Assembly (NCBI GenBank): GCA_964616825.1
Contig: CAZTSX010000004.1
Location: 1-64,000 of the forward strand
DNA: 64,000 nucleotides
Origin: QYOJ01 sp964616825
GTDB lineage: Bacteria > Bacteroidota > Bacteroidia > Bacteroidales > FEN-979
Reading direction: 5' to 3'
Part shown: positions 17,802 through 26,199 of the stretch, in pieces
Position numbering within the stretch: position 1 is the first letter of the stretch
Layout of the letters: each line of letters begins with the position of its first letter
Notes under the pieces: model-generated
Databases searched by the model: none
What the model saw: only the letters and a program-made list of their open reading frames with translations
Told to the model about the DNA's origin: nothing
Translations under genes and position numbers: made by a program

Positions 17802-19202
17802 ATGAACATAACCAGAGAGAGCACCGGAGATCTGACAGCGACGATTCACATGGAGATCGTTCCGGAAGATTACCAGGAGACAGTTACCAGGGCATTAAAA
17901 GATTATCAGCGTAAAGCCAATATCCCGGGTTTCAGGCCTGGAAAAGTACCTTTTGGTATGGTGAAGAAAATGTATGGAAAAGCTGTGATCGCAGATGAAG
18001 TCAACAAATTGCTGAGCGACAAACTTTCGGGCTACATGCAGGATGAAAAGCTTGAAATCCTGGGGAATCCGCTACCTAACAAAGAGAAGACAAAGCCTGC
18101 ACAGTTTGAAGATAGTGAAACGTTTGAGTTCTTTTTTGATATCGGCCTGGCGCCTGAGATCACTAAGGATATAGGACCGGATATAGAGGTGGAGAACTAT
18201 GTGATCAGGATAGACGATAAAATGGTCGACGGGTATATCGATGACACACGGAAACGGAATGGGAACCCTTTCCATCCTGAAGTTGCCGGAGAAGAAGATA
18301 TGATCTCAGGCGATCTTACAGAGATTGGTACAGATGGAAATCCTGTGGAAGGCGGGCAGCAGAAAGAGGTAAACTTTATCCTGGAAAAAATCACTGATGA
18401 AAAGGTGAAAAAGAAGTTGATGAGCCTGAAGAAAGATGAGATCTTTGTGATCAAACCCGTTGAATTCTATGGAACAGCAGATGAGGCTGTCCAGCAATTG
18501 AAACTCCCTGCTGCGACGTTTGAGAATCCTGACCTGACACTATCCATCAAGGTGAAAGAGATCACTCACATTGAGCCTGCCGAACTTAACGTAGAACTAT
18601 TCACCAAGGTCTATCCGGGTGAGGATATTAAAACCGAAGAGGATTTTCGGGAGAGGGTGAAACAAGATGCTGCTGCAAGCTTCACCGGAGAAACGGACAA
18701 GCTTCTTTTTCAGGAAATTATCAAAAAACTCACTGAAAATAAAGAGATCTCTTTGCCGGATGAGTTTCTGAAACGATGGTTGCTTGATCACGACGAAAAC
18801 AAACTGTCGCAAGAAGAGATCGAAAAACAATTCCCTGATTTCGCCACTTCAATGAAATGGCAGTTGATTGAGAACAAACTGATCAAAGATCACAACATTG
18901 AAGTTACAGATGAAGAGATCAGGGGATATATCCGCACACATCTGCTTCGCCAGGTAAGCCAGGAGTTTGCAGATCCTGAAATGATGAAAAAGTACGATTC
19001 GATCGTAGATGCTTTTATGCAGAACAAAGAGCAGGTAAAGCAAATCAACGATCAATTGTATAACGCTAAGCTAATGAGTCTATTCAGAGAGAAACTGACA
19101 TTGAAACCCGTAGAAGTCACCTACGAAGAGTTCATCAAACTGGTATCAGCAAAACAAGAACAACCGCATGACCACGAACATGATCATGACCACGATCATT
19201 AA
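17802..19202 (+). CDS. tig: Trigger factor
   Basis: A 466-residue ribosome-associated chaperone and peptidyl-prolyl isomerase. The N-terminal ribosome-binding domain has the signature NIPGFRPGKVPFGMVKKMYG (about 40-59, containing GFRPGKVP). A divergent FKBP domain spans about 150-245 and the C-terminal chaperone arms follow. The protein ends in an Asp/His-rich tail (HDHEHDHDHDH), a candidate metal-binding extension. The gene leads a run into clpP and clpX, a common order in bacteria that couples folding to proteolysis. The ATG at 17802 begins the usual MNITRE sequence. The promoter is lost in the N gap. Confidence 0.97.
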   Translation: MNITRESTGDLTATIHMEIVPEDYQETVTRALKDYQRKANIPGFRPGKVPFGMVKKMYGKAVIADEVNKLLSDKLSGYMQDEKLEILGNPLPNKEKTKPAQFEDSETFEFFFDIGLAPEITKDIGPDIEVENYVIRIDDKMVDGYIDDTRKRNGNPFHPEVAGEEDMISGDLTEIGTDGNPVEGGQQKEVNFILEKITDEKVKKKLMSLKKDEIFVIKPVEFYGTADEAVQQLKLPAATFENPDLTLSIKVKEITHIEPAELNVELFTKVYPGEDIKTEEDFRERVKQDAAASFTGETDKLLFQEIIKKLTENKEISLPDEFLKRWLLDHDENKLSQEEIEKQFPDFATSMKWQLIENKLIKDHNIEVTDEEIRGYIRTHLLRQVSQEFADPEMMKKYDSIVDAFMQNKEQVKQINDQLYNAKLMSLFREKLTLKPVEVTYEEFIKLVSAKQEQPHDHEHDHDHDH

Positions 19203-19224
19203 GCACTAAAAAAAAAATTACAAA

Positions 19225-19300
19225 TCACTAACTCACAAATTCACCAAATCACCATATCACCATACCACCATATCACCACATCACCGAATCACAAACTTTG
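19225..19300. repeat. Degenerate TCACCATA tandem repeat
   Basis: Eight or so units of CACCATAT/CACCAAAT at 9-10 bp spacing between tig and clpP. Low complexity, non-coding. A similar CACCAGTT run follows the methyltransferase remnant at 42455-42498. Confidence 0.6.
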
Positions 19301-19350
19301 TAACAAATCACAACATATTATCGTATAACCAAATTGTAAACCGACTTATC

Positions 19351-20025
19351 ATGGACGAATTCTCAAAATACGCAACCCGGCACAAAGGGATTAACGACCA
19401 GGCTCTGGAGAAATATAAAACTCTCACAGCCAACTATATATCCCCTACAATCATTGAAGAGAGGCAGCTCAACATCGCCACGATGGATGTCTTCTCCCGC
19501 CTCATGATGGATCGGATCATCTTTCTGGGTGTACCGATTGATGATTATGTAGCCAACATCATCCAGGCACAACTCCTTTTCCTCGAGTCAGTCGACTCCA
19601 GAAAAGACATCCAGATTTATCTCAACACTCCGGGAGGATCGGTCTATGCTGGCCTTGGAATTTACGATACGATGCAATATATCGCTCCCGATATCGCCAC
19701 GATCTGTACAGGTATGGCTGCCTCGATGGGCGCTATCCTCCTCTCGGCCGGAGCCAAAGGCAAACGGACTGCCCTGAAGCATTCACGCATCCTGATCCAC
19801 CAGCCGATGGGAACGGCCCAGGGCCAGGCTTCTGATATCGAGATCACAGCCAGGGAGATCCAAAAGCTAAAAAAAGAGCTCTACGAGATCATCGCAAAAC
19901 ATAGCAAACAGACCTATACCAAGATTCTGAAGGACGCTGACCGCGACTACTGGATGACCTCTCAGGAAGCCCTTGATTATGGTATGATCGATGAGATCCT
20001 GGAGAAATCCAAAACGGCAAAATAA
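19351..20025 (+). CDS. clpP: ATP-dependent Clp protease proteolytic subunit
   Basis: 224 residues; the serine protease chamber that degrades substrates fed by ClpX. The catalytic triad is readable: S125 in GMAASMGAILL, H150 in SRILIHQPMG and D199 in DADRDYWM. The oxyanion region NTPGGSVYAGLGIYD is near 92-106. An N-terminal propeptide-like extension of about 35 residues precedes the mature fold, as is usual in Bacteroidota. clpX starts 9 bases after its stop, so they form one operon. Confidence 0.97.
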   Translation: MDEFSKYATRHKGINDQALEKYKTLTANYISPTIIEERQLNIATMDVFSRLMMDRIIFLGVPIDDYVANIIQAQLLFLESVDSRKDIQIYLNTPGGSVYAGLGIYDTMQYIAPDIATICTGMAASMGAILLSAGAKGKRTALKHSRILIHQPMGTAQGQASDIEITAREIQKLKKELYEIIAKHSKQTYTKILKDADRDYWMTSQEALDYGMIDEILEKSKTAK

Positions 20026-20034
20026 CCTGCAATC

Positions 20035-21267
20035 ATGGCAAAAAGTAATGAAGTATGCTCTTTCTGCGGACGTGAACGACGGGAGACAAAGATCCTGATC
20101 GCCGGATTGAATGCTCACATTTGTGATCATTGCATTCAGCAGGCCAAAGTGATCATGGATGAGGAGTTAATCTCTGACAAGAGTAAATCCACTCCTGATT
20201 TCAACCTGCTGAAACCGGTCGAGATCAAGCACTACCTGGATCAGTATGTGATCGGACAGGAGGAAGCCAAGCGGATTGTCTCGGTTGCAGTCTACAATCA
20301 CTACAAACGGATTTTCTATGCGAAAAAAGCCAGGGATGAGGATGTAGAGATCGAAAAAGCGAACATCGTGATCGTTGGCGAAACCGGAACAGGAAAAACC
20401 TTGCTCGCCCGTTCGATTGCCAAAATGCTTAACGTCCCGTTCTGCATTGGTGATGCCACAGCCCTCACCGAAGCCGGATATGTAGGTGAAGATGTGGAGA
20501 GTATCCTGGCCCGGCTGCTACAGGTAGCAGATTACAATGTGGAAGCCGCAGAACGTGGGATCATCTTCATCGACGAGATCGATAAGATCGCCAGGAAAAG
20601 TGACAATCCATCCATCACCCGGGATGTTTCCGGCGAAGGTGTGCAGCAAGCCCTGCTGAAGATGCTCGAAGGTGCGATCGTGAATGTACCCCCACAGGGT
20701 GGCAGAAAACACCCCGAGCAAAAAATGATCCAGATCAATACCCAGAACATACTTTTCATTACAGGTGGAGCCTTCAATGGGATTGATAAAAAGATCGCGA
20801 ACCGGCTGCAAACCAACGTGATAGGATTTAAGTCATCCAAAAAAGACCTGATCGATAAAGATAACATGCTCCAGTATATCACACCTGTTGACCTGAAAAG
20901 CTTCGGCCTGATCCCGGAACTGGTAGGACGACTGCCTATCGTAACATTCATGCACTCACTCGACAGAAGCACCCTCATACGAATCCTGCTCGAGCCGAAA
21001 AACTCATTGACAAAACAGTATATCAAGCTGTTTGAGATGGATAATATCAAACTCACCTTTGATAAGACAGCTCTAAACTATATTGTAGACAAATCCATTG
21101 AATTTAAACTGGGTGCCAGGGGATTACGTTCAATCCTGGAAGCGATCATGACCGACGAGATGTTCGAGCTCCCCTCCAAAGGAGAGACAAAGCCACTCCG
21201 TGTCACACGTGCCTTTGTGGAAAAGAGTTTCCGGAAAACAAACATGTCACGCCTCCGTGTAGCCTGA
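20035..21267 (+). CDS. clpX: ATP-dependent Clp protease ATP-binding subunit ClpX
   Basis: 410 residues; the AAA+ unfoldase partner of ClpP. The N-terminal zinc-binding domain has C8, C11, C30 and C33. Walker A GETGTGKT lies near 114-121 and Walker B IIFIDEIDK near 175-183. The ClpP-docking loop is seen as IGF around 262-264 (NVIGFKSS). The C-terminal small domain ends in the usual region. Length and order match the family. It follows clpP by 9 bases. Confidence 0.98.
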   Translation: MAKSNEVCSFCGRERRETKILIAGLNAHICDHCIQQAKVIMDEELISDKSKSTPDFNLLKPVEIKHYLDQYVIGQEEAKRIVSVAVYNHYKRIFYAKKARDEDVEIEKANIVIVGETGTGKTLLARSIAKMLNVPFCIGDATALTEAGYVGEDVESILARLLQVADYNVEAAERGIIFIDEIDKIARKSDNPSITRDVSGEGVQQALLKMLEGAIVNVPPQGGRKHPEQKMIQINTQNILFITGGAFNGIDKKIANRLQTNVIGFKSSKKDLIDKDNMLQYITPVDLKSFGLIPELVGRLPIVTFMHSLDRSTLIRILLEPKNSLTKQYIKLFEMDNIKLTFDKTALNYIVDKSIEFKLGARGLRSILEAIMTDEMFELPSKGETKPLRVTRAFVEKSFRKTNMSRLRVA

Positions 21268-21302
21268 CAATAATCACAAACGACCCGGCGTTTTGATTTC
21301 TG

Positions 21303-21893
21303 ATGAAAAGATTTACTACCGTTGTCTTTTTAACCTGTTTCTTGCTCCAGCCACTTATCGCCCAGGAGCCTGACACTATTCCGAGAATTGTACCAGGCAA
21401 GATCATAGATGGAGATACAGTTCCATTGGTTGAGGTCAAAACAACCTATATCTATCCCCCCCAAAAGTTTGAACGGAGAAGACACCGGATCCGGTACTCG
21501 AAACTCGTTTACAATGTCCAGAAAGTATATCCATATGCCAAAATAGCTGCGATCAGATTGGAAGCGTATCAGAAAGTGATGGATACCATTACATCAAAGA
21601 AAAAAAGGAAAGCATACGCCAGGCAAGCTGAAGATGCATTGCAAAAGGAGTTCGGGCAGGAGATACGCAGCCTTACTTTCTCGCAGGGCAAGGTCCTGAT
21701 CAAGCTGATATACAGAGAGACCGGCAACTCATCTTATAACCTTGTCAGGGAACTTCGCGGAAAGTTCACTGCCTTTATCTGGCAAACACTTGCTAGACTC
21801 TTCGGGTACAACCTGAAAACCGGATATGATCCCGTTGGGGCAGATCGACAGATTGAAGAGATCATCAAATTAATCGATGAAGGGTATTTTTAA
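21303..21893 (+). CDS. DUF4294 domain-containing exported protein
   Basis: 196 residues with a signal peptide (1-20) and a DUF4294 core (about 45-190) marked by RIRYSKLVYNVQKVYPYAKI, a KKKRKAY stretch, LIKLIYRETGNSSYNLVREL and FIWQTLARLFGYNLKTGYDP. The family is restricted to Bacteroidota and has no established function. It is probably periplasmic. It sits between clpX and a glycosyltransferase with a 29-base gap to the latter. Confidence 0.85.
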   Translation: MKRFTTVVFLTCFLLQPLIAQEPDTIPRIVPGKIIDGDTVPLVEVKTTYIYPPQKFERRRHRIRYSKLVYNVQKVYPYAKIAAIRLEAYQKVMDTITSKKKRKAYARQAEDALQKEFGQEIRSLTFSQGKVLIKLIYRETGNSSYNLVRELRGKFTAFIWQTLARLFGYNLKTGYDPVGADRQIEEIIKLIDEGYF

Positions 21894-21922
21894 TACATTT
21901 ACAGCCTGGTTAAGCGCTTTAT

Positions 21923-23890
21923 ATGAAGCTATCCATCATTATCGTCAACTACAACGTCAAGTATTTCGTTGAGCAGTGTATCCACTCGATACAGAAAGCT
22001 GTTAACGGACTGTCAACGGAAATCTTTGTCGTTGACAATAATTCTGTCGATGGATCCGTCAGAATGATCCGGGAAAAGTTCCCTGAGGTCCACCTGATCG
22101 AAAACAAGGATAACAAAGGCTTTTCCAGGGCCAACAACCAGGCAATCCGGAAAGCCAAAGGTGAATATATCCTGATCCTCAATCCCGATACTATTCTGGA
22201 AGATGACACCCTGACCAAATGTGTGAAATTCATGGACAGCCACCCCGATGCCGGTGGCCTGGGCGTGAAAATGATCGATGGAAAAGGAAAATTCCTCCCT
22301 GAATCGAAACGGGGCCTCCCCTCTCCGTCTGTAGCTTTTTTCAAGATGTTCGGCTTCTCAGCGCTCTTCCCCAGATCAAAGCTCTTCAACAGATACCACC
22401 TCGGATACCTCGACAAAGATAAAACCCATGAGGTGGATGTCCTGGCCGGAGCGTTTATGATGTTACGTAAATCGTTGCTGAGTAAAATAGGTCTCCTTGA
22501 TGAAGATTTCTTCATGTATGGAGAAGATATAGACCTCAGCTACCGGATTACACAGGCAGGATTTAAGAACTACTACTACCCCGGTACGCGGATCATCCAT
22601 TACAAAGGAGAGAGCACGAAGAAAAGCAGCATGAACTACGTTTTTATGTTCTACAATGCCATGATCATATTTGCCCGGAAACACTTTTCGAAAGAGAATG
22701 CCCGGCTGTTTTCACTCCTGATCAATTTTGCCATTTACCTTCGTGCCTTTTTCTCCATTACCACCCGTTTTCTCACACGCATCGTCCTGCCAATAATAGA
22801 TGCCCTCTTCATTTATGGCGGCCTCTGGTTCATCAAGGATTATTGGGAACGAAATTTCATCTTTCAATCCGGAGGCCATTACCCATTGTTATTTACGCTT
22901 GTGGCAATCCCAGCCTATATCTTCATCTGGCTCCTGAGTGTCTATCTCATTGGTGGGTATGATCGTCCGGTCCGATTACGGAAAGTTACACTGGGGATGT
23001 TGATCGGAACAATTATCATCCTGGTGCTGTATAGCTTGCTGCCGGAGTCGTACCGATTTTCCCGTGCCTTGATTATACTGGGTGCCATATGGGGTGTCAT
23101 CTCGATGATGGCAACACGCATCCTTCTTCATGTGTTGAACATCAACAAATACCGTATCAACGAAGATAAAAACAAACGATTCGTGATTGTTGGTGAGAAG
23201 GAGGAAGCCAAACGGGTGTCTGAATTGTTGCAGAAGACCATTATCAACGCTGGTTTTATTGGCCTGGTCAGTTATCACCGCCATCGCCACAACGCCAATG
23301 GCTTTATTGGCTACTTGGGGCAAATCCGGGAGATCATCTGGATCCACAACATCGATGAGGTGATATTCTGCGCTAAAGATGTTCCGGTTCAGGTGATTAT
23401 GGACCAGATGTCCGAGTTGAAAGAACAACAGGTTGATTACAAAATCGCTCCGCCAGAAAGCATGAGTATCATCGGCAGCAACTCCATCAATACATCCGGT
23501 GACCTCTATGTGATCGATATTAATTCAATTACACGGATGGCCAACAGACGAAATAAAAGACTGTTGGATGTTGTGACAGCAACAGGATTGCTGGCCCTTT
23601 ATCCTATTCTGTTTTTCACGATGAAAAATCCGATCGGTTTGTTCAGAAACATCTTTCTCGTTCTCCTCTGCTTCCGTTCATGGGTCGGCTATTCCGAACT
23701 CAGCGAATCGGAGATCCATCGCCTTCCGGAAATCAAAAAAGGTGTCCTGAACCCATTTGATACATTCCGTAAAGAGCCAGTCCCCGGCGAGGCAGTTGCT
23801 CGTCTAAATCTCTTGTATGCAAGGGATTATAAACTTTTGAACGACATAAACATTATGTTGAAGGGATTCCGCGACCTGGGACGGAGATAG
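21923..23890 (+). CDS. GT2 glycosyltransferase fused to a degenerate sugar-phosphate transferase-like region
   Basis: 655 residues in three parts. The N-terminal GT2 domain (1-250) has IIIVNYNVKYFVEQC, LILNPDTILEDD (the metal-binding Asp) and MYGEDIDLSYRI. A membrane part (about 265-400) has several helices. A Rossmann-like segment (about 420-530; RFVIVGEKEEAKRVSELLQ) resembles the CoA-binding domain of polyprenyl glycosylphosphotransferases. The C terminus (KRLLDVV near 547, SWVGYSELSES, then LPEIKKGVLNP) looks like a compacted PglC/WbaP-type domain, without the usual catalytic Asp-Glu stretch that I could identify. It probably acts in envelope glycan assembly. Substrate unknown. Confidence 0.78.
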   Translation: MKLSIIIVNYNVKYFVEQCIHSIQKAVNGLSTEIFVVDNNSVDGSVRMIREKFPEVHLIENKDNKGFSRANNQAIRKAKGEYILILNPDTILEDDTLTKCVKFMDSHPDAGGLGVKMIDGKGKFLPESKRGLPSPSVAFFKMFGFSALFPRSKLFNRYHLGYLDKDKTHEVDVLAGAFMMLRKSLLSKIGLLDEDFFMYGEDIDLSYRITQAGFKNYYYPGTRIIHYKGESTKKSSMNYVFMFYNAMIIFARKHFSKENARLFSLLINFAIYLRAFFSITTRFLTRIVLPIIDALFIYGGLWFIKDYWERNFIFQSGGHYPLLFTLVAIPAYIFIWLLSVYLIGGYDRPVRLRKVTLGMLIGTIIILVLYSLLPESYRFSRALIILGAIWGVISMMATRILLHVLNINKYRINEDKNKRFVIVGEKEEAKRVSELLQKTIINAGFIGLVSYHRHRHNANGFIGYLGQIREIIWIHNIDEVIFCAKDVPVQVIMDQMSELKEQQVDYKIAPPESMSIIGSNSINTSGDLYVIDINSITRMANRRNKRLLDVVTATGLLALYPILFFTMKNPIGLFRNIFLVLLCFRSWVGYSELSESEIHRLPEIKKGVLNPFDTFRKEPVPGEAVARLNLLYARDYKLLNDINIMLKGFRDLGRR

Positions 23891-23908
23891 AAAAATGAAA
23901 CCTATGAC

Positions 23909-24739
23909 ATGGAACTGAACCTGACACGACCGCTGGCCTTTATCGACCTTGAAACAACGGGAATCAAAGTGGCTACCGACCGGATTGTGGAGATCTGCAT
24001 TCTCCGTGCCAACATCGATGGCTCAACTAAAATCAAAACCCAGCGAATCAATCCGGAAATGGACATTCCCCCGGTCGTGATAGCTATCCATGGCATTACC
24101 AACGAAGATGTAAAAGATTGCCCGACATTTAAAGATATAGGACACGAGCTGGTACAGTTTCTCCATGGATGCGACCTGGCCGGATATAACTCAAACCACT
24201 TCGACATCCCCATGCTTGCAGAGGAGTGCCTCCGGGCAGAGATCGATTTTGAGATCAGTGGGAGGAAATTGATTGATATCCAGACTATCTTTCACAGGAT
24301 GGAGCCCCGAAATCTCTTCGCAGCCTACAGATTCTACTGCGATAAAGAACTCATCAATGCTCATAGTGCCGAAGCCGATACCATCGCCACCTATGAAATC
24401 CTGAAAGCACAACTGGATAAATACAAGGACAAAGAGATCAAAGACCGAAAAGGAGACCTGTTCACACCAGTCGTGAACGACATGAAAGCGTTAAGCGACT
24501 TCTCCAGTCAAACAAGAAATGCCGACCTGGCTGGGCATATTGTATTTAATGCCAAAAAGGTCGAGGTGTTTAATTTTGGCAAACATAAAGGAAAACCTGT
24601 CGCTGAAGTCTTCCAAACGGAGCCCTCATATTACCATTGGATCATGAAAAGTGAATTTCCCCTGTCGACAAAAAAGGTGCTCACTTCGATCAAGCTCAGG
24701 GGCTTTAATCAGGATGATGTAAAGCTTGAACTATTCTAA
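23909..24739 (+). CDS. DnaQ-like 3'-5' exonuclease
   Basis: 276 residues. The DEDDh exonuclease fold is complete: D13 and E15 in FIDLETTG, the middle Asp in GYNSNHFDIPML (near 96), and His plus Asp in HSAEADTIAT (near 151-156). The C-terminal region (about 210-265; FNFGKHKGKPVAEV, then PSYYHWIM) is the small extra domain often attached to such enzymes in Bacteroidota. It should remove 3' nucleotides as a proofreading or repair exonuclease. It starts 18 bases after the preceding gene, and the FAH-family gene follows by 9. Confidence 0.92.
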   Translation: MELNLTRPLAFIDLETTGIKVATDRIVEICILRANIDGSTKIKTQRINPEMDIPPVVIAIHGITNEDVKDCPTFKDIGHELVQFLHGCDLAGYNSNHFDIPMLAEECLRAEIDFEISGRKLIDIQTIFHRMEPRNLFAAYRFYCDKELINAHSAEADTIATYEILKAQLDKYKDKEIKDRKGDLFTPVVNDMKALSDFSSQTRNADLAGHIVFNAKKVEVFNFGKHKGKPVAEVFQTEPSYYHWIMKSEFPLSTKKVLTSIKLRGFNQDDVKLELF

Positions 24740-24748
24740 TATAAGTAT

Positions 24749-25360
24749 ATGAAAATCATCTGTATAGGCCGAAATTATCTTGCCCATATCAAAGAGTTGG
24801 GCAACACGATCCCGGCAGAGCCGGTCTTCTTTTTCAAACCCGATACAGCACTGCTAACCCGGAACCGCCCTTTCGTTTATCCCGAATTCTCAACCGATAT
24901 CCATTATGAGGTGGAACTGGTACTGAAGGTCCGGAAATCAGGGAGAAAGATTGATCTGAAGTTTGCTCACAACTACTATTCAGAGATCGGTCTGGGCATC
25001 GACTTCACAGCCCGCGACATCCAGGGTAAAGCAAAGAAAGCAGGACTGCCCTGGTTCACAGCAAAAGGATTCGACCATGCAGCTCCTGTCAGCCGATTTC
25101 TGCCTAAATCAACGTTCCCTGATGTAACCGATATCAACTTCCATCTAGACCTGAACGGCGAGACGGTACAGAGAGGAAATACCTCTCTGATGATTTACCC
25201 GTTCAATGAGATCATTGCACAGGCCTCCCGTTTTGTCACTCTCCGCAATGGCGACTTCATCTTTACCGGCACCCCAGCCGGTGTCGGCCCGGTTAAGATC
25301 GGTGATACGTTAGAAGGCTTTATTGAAGGGGAGAAATTGCTGAAATGCAGCATAACCTGA
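24749..25360 (+). CDS. Fumarylacetoacetate hydrolase-family protein
   Basis: 203 residues, the short single-domain FAH form. The N terminus CIGRNYLAHIKELGN, FFFKPDTALL, the metal-ligand region HYEVELVLKVRKSG (paired Glu residues near 52-56), GIDFTARDIQ and FTGTPAGVGPVKIGD are all family markers. Such proteins are acylpyruvases or oxaloacetate decarboxylases; the substrate here cannot be fixed. It is the last gene of the DUF4294-GT2-exonuclease run, and its stop lies 2 bases before a 24-bp inverted repeat. Confidence 0.92.
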   Translation: MKIICIGRNYLAHIKELGNTIPAEPVFFFKPDTALLTRNRPFVYPEFSTDIHYEVELVLKVRKSGRKIDLKFAHNYYSEIGLGIDFTARDIQGKAKKAGLPWFTAKGFDHAAPVSRFLPKSTFPDVTDINFHLDLNGETVQRGNTSLMIYPFNEIIAQASRFVTLRNGDFIFTGTPAGVGPVKIGDTLEGFIEGEKLLKCSIT

Positions 25361-25362
25361 TT

Positions 25363-25856
25363 TCCGATTAATTCGATTTTCGATTTACGAATGTTTTTTT
25401 TGATTTAATGGTTTTTAGACTTGAGACAATTATGGATAATAGCTCGTTGGTTTCATTATTCAATCCTAACACGCTCTCCATTTTAAGAAGGTCTGTTTTG
25501 ATAATAATATCTAACCAAAATTCTGTTTCATCTAATTCCTCCCCGACAATTTTCAACTTGTTGATAAAATCACGCTGTGATTTGGCCCGGCAAACTGCAC
25601 TGTAATTTGCCGCTGATGACGTTGAACATCTTATGATCTGCCTAGCAATTACCTGTCCTGAATAGGACTTTGGAAGTGTCTCTGCCAGCTGAATTACATT
25701 TACACAGAAAACCCTAAACCTTTTTCTTAAATCTCCTCTGGTCATAATTCCTTTTACCATTAATCATGTTTCAGGGCAAAAGGTTATACACATCTGCTAA
25801 AAAAGATATTAACAGGATAACAAATAAATCAAAAATCGAAAATCGAATCAATCGGA
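25363..25856. repeat. Cassette bounded by 24-bp inverted repeats around a four-helix-bundle gene
   Basis: The left arm 25363-25386 and right arm 25833-25856 are reverse complements at 23 of 24 positions (core AATCGAAAATCGAAT). Between them is one gene, transcribed leftwards. The arms start 2 bases after the FAH stop and end 15 bases before the DUF721 stop, so the cassette fills the gap between two convergent genes. A shorter relative of the arms without a gene is at 1780-1875. Confidence 0.65.
25368..25760 (-). CDS. Four-helix bundle protein (23S rRNA intervening-sequence family)
   Basis: 130 residues. The pattern RKRFRVFCVNVIQLAETLP, then IARQIIRCSTSSAANYSAV, AKSQRDFINKLKIVGEELDE and TEFWLDII is the S23/IVP four-helix-bundle family (TIGR02436 type), first known from intervening sequences in spirochaete 23S rRNA. 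Its molecular role is unknown. The first ATG at 25760 is followed by another at 25748, and either could be used. The gene is more A+T-rich than its neighbours and lies inside inverted repeats, suggesting a mobile or cassette-like origin. Confidence 0.88.
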   Translation of the reverse strand: MVKGIMTRGDLRKRFRVFCVNVIQLAETLPKSYSGQVIARQIIRCSTSSAANYSAVCRAKSQRDFINKLKIVGEELDETEFWLDIIIKTDLLKMESVLGLNNETNELLSIIVSSLKTIKSKKTFVNRKSN

Positions 25857-25870
25857 GATTGTATTCATGC

Positions 25871-26161
25871 TTACCTGATTACTACATCGGTGATTACCTC
25901 GGCATTCACCTCTTTGTTCAGAGCGTTGCAGATCTTCTCACGCGAAAAGCTGAGTTCGCTTCGAATAGCTGCAGAATCAAGTTTCACATAGAGCTTTTTA
26001 TTCTTGATGTGAAGCCTGGTGGTGTGGTTCTTCACCATTTTCCCCATTACCTTGCCCCACGACTGAATCACCTTCTCCTCAAGTAGTTTTTCATCCAGCT
26101 TGTACGTATTCAGAAACTCCTTGATCGCTTCCCCGAGGGTTAAATTATTGGCTCTTTTCAC
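25871..26161 (-). CDS. DUF721 family protein (DciA-like)
   Basis: 96 residues, single DUF721 domain: LGEAIKEFLNTYKLDEKL, VIQSWGKVMGKMVKNHT and LYVKLDSAAIRSELSFSREK. In other bacteria DUF721 proteins include DciA, which helps load the replicative helicase, and here it follows recF in a likely operon (38-base gap). A role in replication is therefore inferred from family and neighbour. The short form is typical for Bacteroidota. Confidence 0.88.
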   Translation of the reverse strand: MKRANNLTLGEAIKEFLNTYKLDEKLLEEKVIQSWGKVMGKMVKNHTTRLHIKNKKLYVKLDSAAIRSELSFSREKICNALNKEVNAEVITDVVIR

Positions 26162-26199
26162 GGTGCAATTTTGGGTATGACAAAAATATAAATTATCGG

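Noticed and set aside
19225..19300. Second CRISPR-like or iteron array
   Set aside because: Units are degenerate and 9-10 bp long with no spacers and no replication gene attached; simple low-complexity repeat.
25766..26086. Plus-strand reading frame opposite DUF721
   Set aside because: It is the antisense shadow of the DUF721 gene with no recognisable features.
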